Part shown: positions 59,625 to 64,000 of the stretch, one piece after another | How the letters are laid out: each line of letters begins with the position of its first letter | Position numbering within the stretch: position 1 is the first letter of the stretch | From: Spirosoma terrae | Lineage (GTDB): Bacteria; Bacteroidota; Bacteroidia; Cytophagales; Spirosomataceae | Reading direction: 5' to 3' | Length of the DNA stretch: 64,000 nucleotides | NCBI RefSeq assembly: GCF_010435915.1 | Contig: NZ_JAAFZH010000020.1 | Coordinates: 1 to 64,000 of the forward strand | The notes under the pieces: generated by a model | Seen by the model: the letters and a program-made list of their open reading frames with translations, nothing else | Databases searched by the model: none | Told to the model about the DNA's origin: nothing | Translations under genes and position numbers: made by a program

Positions 59625-62600
59625 ATGCGCGGATTACAGTTTTTATTACTAGTTCATTTGTTGCTAATGATGGCGCGCTCCGCCCAGAGTCAGCCAGCCG
59701 GACTGCCGTTCATTCAGCATTATGCCCCTACCACCTACCACGCTCACCCCGAAAGCCGGGCCATTATTCAGGATAGTCAGGGCATTTTATACGTAGGAAA
59801 TCAGCACGGTTTGTTAGCGTTTGATGGGAGCACCTGGCAACTAACCAACGTACCAGGACAAGCCGTTCGCGCACTTGCCATCGACTCAACAAACACAATC
59901 TACATCGGTACCGATACCAACTTCGGTTTACTCCGCATCGAACCCAGTGGTAAGCGATGCTACGTTTCGTTGAGTGACCAATTATCTTCTTCGTCAATTG
60001 CTTCGGCCAAAACGGTCTGGGTTTTCTGTTCTGACAATAGGGTTTATTTTGGTACGGATCAGGTTGTTTATGCCTACCGAACTGACCAGTTTAAATCCAG
60101 CCGCGATAAGCGGGATAAATCCAAATCGAATCGGTTCCAGCCAGATCAACGCTGGAATGTACCGGCAGGCATCCGTCACGCCAGTTTTGCCCAGAATACG
60201 CTTATCGTTCAGACAAAACAGGGACAACTTTTACGGGCTAGCGTCTCGCCCAACTCAACCCAATCTGGTCAGCTAACACCTTTGCTGGGTACAGAGCGAC
60301 TCATTCACGAACGGATCGAAGCTATTCTGCCCTATACTGGGAATCGCCAGTTGATTGTTACGTGCCAGGGTGGGCTGTTCATCTATGACCGCCAGCAATC
60401 TTCACTCACTACGTTACCCACCCAGGCCGATGAGTGGCTACATCGAGCCAGAATTTTTCGGGCTATTTACATTGCCGATGGCACTACCCACCGCTACGTG
60501 ATCGGCAGTGCCACCGACGGTGCCCGCATTCTGGACGAAGCAGGAAACGAAGTGCAGCGGATCAATGAAAGCAACGGGCTCTATCGGAACGTAGTGCTAA
60601 GCCTGTTTTACGACCGCGAAAAATCGCTCTGGGTCGGCACTGGCAGCGGCCTCGACCGAATCGAAATTAACCTGCCCATCAGTCGATTCGAAAGTAGCCT
60701 GAATGTGCGCTCAACGGTGCGGGCCATTCGCCGACACGAAGGTCGCTTGTTTATCGGAACGGGGTTAGGGCTTTACGGCTGGACGGATACCAAACATCAG
60801 TTTGAGAGGGTGCCCGGCACGGATGCCTCCTGCTGGTCGCTGCTAGCCGATGGGCCTGACCTATGGGCGGGTAGTTCCGGTGCCATCTGGTGGGTACGGC
60901 AGAATCGCGTGACCGAAACCCTGCGTACCGACGATCAGCTTGTTATGGCGCTATTACGTCCCCATCGCTTTGCCAATTACCTGCTGGCGGCAACGAACGC
61001 TGGCGTTCGAATTTACAGACGCGACGTTGATCACTGGCAATACGTCGGCAATCTGGCTGGTGTTCAAACGGAATGCGTATCGCTGGCTGAAGACCGAAAC
61101 GGAACCATCTGGATTGGCACACAACGTTCTGGTTTTTACCAACTTAAGCCAGTTAATACACTTCAGTTAACAAGTCCGATTGGGCATTTCGGTACTGGAC
61201 AGGGATTAGCATCAACCAACTGGAATCATATTTTTCCGACGTCGCTGGGCCTGCGTTTTACGGCGGGTGGGCAGTTGTACACATTTGACCCGCAAGCGAA
61301 TCGCTTTATCGCGGATAACTCCTTCGGCCCCGTATTAAAAAATCTGAACGCCGACGCCCCTTACCTGGCCGAAGGCAAGGAACAGAGCCTTTGGTTTGCC
61401 AATCCGCCAGTTCTTTTCCGACCTGAAGCCGACGGAAAATGGAAGGCCGATACGTTGAGTCTGAAACCCATTCGACAGGGCGGCTACGTGGTTTACCCCG
61501 AAGCCAATGGGCTGGTCTGGCTCGGCAACGACGAAGGATTATATCGTTACGATGGCGCCCAGATGGTGATGCCGCCTGATTATCCGGCGCTCATTCGGGC
61601 AGTAAGACTGCTGGCGAATGACTCGCTGGTCTATGCAGGTAATATGGCTGATGCACGCCCACCGCGTATGGTGTTACCCTATCGCTACCGCGCCGTATCA
61701 TTTCAGTTTGCCGCTACTAGCTACGTGGGTGAGGGTGGCAATGAATTTCAGGTGCGTCTGGTGGGCAAAGGTCAAATGCCCGATGATTCGGTATGGTCTA
61801 AATGGAGCCATGAAACCCGTAAAGACTACACGAATTTACCCGCAGGCAAATACACCTTCTGGGTTCGGGCGCGTGATCCATACGGACAACTGAGCCGCGA
61901 ATGTAGTTTTTCGTTCGAGATTGCCTTGCCGTGGTTTCTATCGCCCTGGGCATATGTACTTTATGCTTTGCTGATTTGCACCCTCATTACTGGAGTGGTT
62001 CGCTACTACACACGGCGACTTACCCGCGATAAACTGAAGCTGGAATCACTGGTTCATGACAGAACGGTGCAGGTTGTCGAACAAAAAGAAGAGATTCTGG
62101 CGCAGTCGGTTCGGCTCCAGATGGCTAAGGAAGTGGCCGAATCGGCCAACCGGGCCAAGAGTGAATTTCTGGCCAATATGAGCCACGAGCTACGTACCCC
62201 ACTGAACGGGATTCTAGGCTTTACGCAGATTCTGCAACGTGATACCAATCTGAATGAGGGTCAACAACGTGGTCTGGGCGTTATTCGTACCAGTGGCGAA
62301 CACCTGCTGACGCTCATTAATGAGGTACTCGATATTGCCAAAATTGAAGCCCAGCGTTTCGAATTTCAGCGCGCTCCATTTGCCTTGCCGGATTTACTTA
62401 CGAAAGTAGCGTTGTTTTTCCGGGCGCGCGCTGAACAGAAAGGATTAACGTTTTCGTACGTACCAGAATCGAACATACCCAGTACGGTGCTGGGCGATGA
62501 GAAACGACTGATGCAGGTGCTGAACAACCTGCTGAGTAATGCCGTAAAGTTTACCGAAAAAGGAAAGGTTTCCCTCGTAGTGACCAGCCAGGAAATTCGT

Positions 62601-63539
62601 CCGGGAGCGTATCGCGTTGTTTTCCAGGTAAGCGATACGGGTATCGGCATTCCAGCCGACCGGCTGGCCGAAATTTTTCAGCCTTTTTATCAGGTACGTG
62701 GCCAGCAACAGTTCATCGAAGGAACTGGATTAGGATTGGCCATTTCGGATAAACTGGTGGGATTGATGGGTGGGAATCTAAGTGTTGTCAGTAACCCGAA
62801 TCAAGGCAGTACGTTTACGGTCAGTCTGCCGTTATCGGCGGATTCATCGGGCTCGCAAATGGTCATCAAGCCCACGAGCAAACGTATTACAGGTTACGAG
62901 GGGCCACGTCGGCGCGTACTGGTAGCTGATGACCATGTCGATAATCGGTTAGTCGTCGTCGCCTTACTCGCATCGCTGGGTTTTCTGGTCGACGAAGCTA
63001 TCGATGGTGAACAATCGCTCGATTTGGTTCGAGTGCAACCTCCTGACTTGATTCTTATGGACCTGGTGATGCCTAAGTTAAGCGGTTTCGATGCGTTGCA
63101 ACAACTGCGTATGTGGCCCGAAGTGGCGGATACAAAAGTTATCGCGTTTTCGGCGAATGTTTTTGAGCAAAACCAGCAACGTAGTTTACGGGAGGGGTTC
63201 GATGATTTTGTGGCTAAACCCGTCGATGTCGATAATATGCTGACGAAAATAGGCCAACATCTGGCACTTACGTGGCAATACGAACCAGACACCAGTTCTG
63301 TTTTGCCATCAACTTCCGACCAGAATGATGTAGTGTTACCTCCAGCCGACCAACTCGAAAGCCTGCTTGAACGAGCTAACCAGAGCGATATTCGAGGAGT
63401 TTTAGAGAAACTTTCAGCAATTGACGCAATGAATTCAGACTATCGCCCTTTTGTTACAATACTCCGCCAGTGGGCCAATGAATTCGACACCCGACGCATT
63501 CGGCAATACCTGACCGATTGCCTGAACTCTACCCTATGA
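59625..63539 (+). CDS. Hybrid two-component sensor kinase with propeller sensor
   Basis: 1304 residues. Signal peptide (about 1-22), then a two-domain beta-propeller of Reg_prop repeats (about 30-690, with FDGSTWQ and LWVGTGSGLDR-type blades), a Y_Y_Y domain (about 690-765), a transmembrane helix near 772-795, HisKA with phospho-acceptor H854 (FLANMSHELRTPLNG), HATPase_c (LNNLLSNAVKFTEKG, GTGLGLAISDKL), and a receiver domain with D1146 (LILMDLVMPKLSGFDAL). The last 80 residues are helical. Unlike many Bacteroidota hybrids it lacks an AraC output, so it probably signals to the next gene. Confidence 0.95.
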   Translation: MRGLQFLLLVHLLLMMARSAQSQPAGLPFIQHYAPTTYHAHPESRAIIQDSQGILYVGNQHGLLAFDGSTWQLTNVPGQAVRALAIDSTNTIYIGTDTNFGLLRIEPSGKRCYVSLSDQLSSSSIASAKTVWVFCSDNRVYFGTDQVVYAYRTDQFKSSRDKRDKSKSNRFQPDQRWNVPAGIRHASFAQNTLIVQTKQGQLLRASVSPNSTQSGQLTPLLGTERLIHERIEAILPYTGNRQLIVTCQGGLFIYDRQQSSLTTLPTQADEWLHRARIFRAIYIADGTTHRYVIGSATDGARILDEAGNEVQRINESNGLYRNVVLSLFYDREKSLWVGTGSGLDRIEINLPISRFESSLNVRSTVRAIRRHEGRLFIGTGLGLYGWTDTKHQFERVPGTDASCWSLLADGPDLWAGSSGAIWWVRQNRVTETLRTDDQLVMALLRPHRFANYLLAATNAGVRIYRRDVDHWQYVGNLAGVQTECVSLAEDRNGTIWIGTQRSGFYQLKPVNTLQLTSPIGHFGTGQGLASTNWNHIFPTSLGLRFTAGGQLYTFDPQANRFIADNSFGPVLKNLNADAPYLAEGKEQSLWFANPPVLFRPEADGKWKADTLSLKPIRQGGYVVYPEANGLVWLGNDEGLYRYDGAQMVMPPDYPALIRAVRLLANDSLVYAGNMADARPPRMVLPYRYRAVSFQFAATSYVGEGGNEFQVRLVGKGQMPDDSVWSKWSHETRKDYTNLPAGKYTFWVRARDPYGQLSRECSFSFEIALPWFLSPWAYVLYALLICTLITGVVRYYTRRLTRDKLKLESLVHDRTVQVVEQKEEILAQSVRLQMAKEVAESANRAKSEFLANMSHELRTPLNGILGFTQILQRDTNLNEGQQRGLGVIRTSGEHLLTLINEVLDIAKIEAQRFEFQRAPFALPDLLTKVALFFRARAEQKGLTFSYVPESNIPSTVLGDEKRLMQVLNNLLSNAVKFTEKGKVSLVVTSQEIRPGAYRVVFQVSDTGIGIPADRLAEIFQPFYQVRGQQQFIEGTGLGLAISDKLVGLMGGNLSVVSNPNQGSTFTVSLPLSADSSGSQMVIKPTSKRITGYEGPRRRVLVADDHVDNRLVVVALLASLGFLVDEAIDGEQSLDLVRVQPPDLILMDLVMPKLSGFDALQQLRMWPEVADTKVIAFSANVFEQNQQRSLREGFDDFVAKPVDVDNMLTKIGQHLALTWQYEPDTSSVLPSTSDQNDVVLPPADQLESLLERANQSDIRGVLEKLSAIDAMNSDYRPFVTILRQWANEFDTRRIRQYLTDCLNSTL

Positions 63540-64000
63540 CACCAACACCTGCCAGTATTCTGGTTGTGGACGATACCCCCCACAACATCAGTATTTTATT
63601 CGATGCATTAAGCCATTACGGGTATCATGTATTGACCGAGCGAGACGGCAAAAGCGCCCTTGAACAGATAAAATATGTCCAACCCGACCTGATTTTGCTG
63701 GACGTAATGATGCCCGGCATGAATGGTTTCGAAACCTGCCGACAACTGAAAAATAACCCCCTCTCGCGCGACATTCCAGTTATTTTCATGACGGCTATGA
63801 GCGATACCATCGACAAGGTGAATGGCTTCAATATGGGTGCTGTCGATTACATTACGAAGCCATTTCAATTGCCGGAATTGATGGCTCGTGTGCAGACCCA
63901 TTTAACCATCAGGCACTTGCAGCACGAACTGGAGCAGGCGAACGATCGTCTGGAGCAACGCGTGGCCGAACGCACGGCAGAGCTGACTCAGGCTCTGGCC
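63536..64000 (+). CDS. Response regulator / hybrid signalling protein, 3' end cut by window edge
   Basis: Begins at ATG 63536, overlapping the kinase stop by four bases (ATGA), and stays open to the edge; 155 residues visible. Receiver domain: ILVVDDTPHNI, phospho-acceptor D56 in LILLDVMMPGMNGFETC, IFMTAMSD and the switch Lys in DYITKPFQ. From about residue 125 a coiled coil begins (LQHELEQANDRLEQRVAERT), the usual linker to a histidine kinase, GAF or cyclase domain. The output domain lies outside the window. Confidence 0.9.
   Translation, partial: MTPTPASILVVDDTPHNISILFDALSHYGYHVLTERDGKSALEQIKYVQPDLILLDVMMPGMNGFETCRQLKNNPLSRDIPVIFMTAMSDTIDKVNGFNMGAVDYITKPFQLPELMARVQTHLTIRHLQHELEQANDRLEQRVAERTAELTQALA

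Noticed and set aside
1..64000. tRNA, rRNA, CRISPR arrays, insertion sequences, integrases
   Set aside because: No cloverleaf ends, rRNA blocks, regular short repeats with spacers or transposase genes with terminal repeats were seen by eye.

Overview
The window looks like chromosomal DNA of a Bacteroidota bacterium of the Cytophagales, most like Spirosoma and relatives. This rests on family content recognised by eye, not on a search: a very long SdrD-B/Ig-like repeat adhesin, a DUF4783 protein, a GG-leader peptide exporter, a propeller (Reg_prop/Y_Y_Y) hybrid histidine kinase and TonB/YwqK modular proteins. It is supported by several exact Bacteroidota -7 boxes (TAnnTTTG) in front of genes. 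No rRNA, tRNA, CRISPR array, transposase or prophage was seen. Both window edges cut genes.

Layout. 1-1832: 3' part of a DUF4062 protein and an Rpn/PD-(D/E)XK family protein. 2004-8768: 2254-residue surface adhesin with ten 74-residue repeats. 9572-16869: SNF2 helicase, small membrane protein, PyrR-like phosphoribosyltransferase, DUF4783, YcxB-like, Uma2-like and serine hydrolase genes. 16931-27683: Dabb protein, NADP-isocitrate dehydrogenase, an outer-membrane protein, AbgB-like amidohydrolase, EEP hydrolase, ffh and an S41 protease. 27888-32957: peptide export locus with three 80-residue double-glycine precursors, an HlyD adaptor, a C39-peptidase ABC exporter and a divergent XRE regulator. 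33015-41698: acetoacetyl-CoA ligase, an RluB-type pseudouridine synthase with a long disordered head, deoC, a TonB/YwqK protein, gcvT, comB and an acyl carrier protein.

41917-48899: an EmrA-EmrB-TolC type efflux operon divergent from a MarR regulator, with TTGACT/AGTCAA half-sites between them. The regulator overlaps a semialdehyde dehydrogenase gene by ATGA. A TlpA-like thioredoxin follows.

49489-59315: fourteen tightly packed minus-strand genes. The distal part is a type III polyketide synthase with MsrB, MsrA, a UbiA prenyltransferase, a methyltransferase and a flavoprotein. The proximal part holds two YHS proteins, DinB, DoxX, DUF1223, DM13, an outer-membrane protein and YceI. I read this as a locus making a prenylated, methylated, oxidised polyketide lipid (quinone-like), linked to envelope redox protection. 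The chemistry is inferred. A hybrid sensor kinase and an overlapping response regulator run divergently from it to the window edge.

Intergenic spaces are rich in long inverted repeats, many starting in or next to stop codons; two of them (17390-17502 and 40512-40621) belong to one family. The best candidates for undescribed biology are the three-precursor peptide export locus and the 14-gene polyketide/redox locus.
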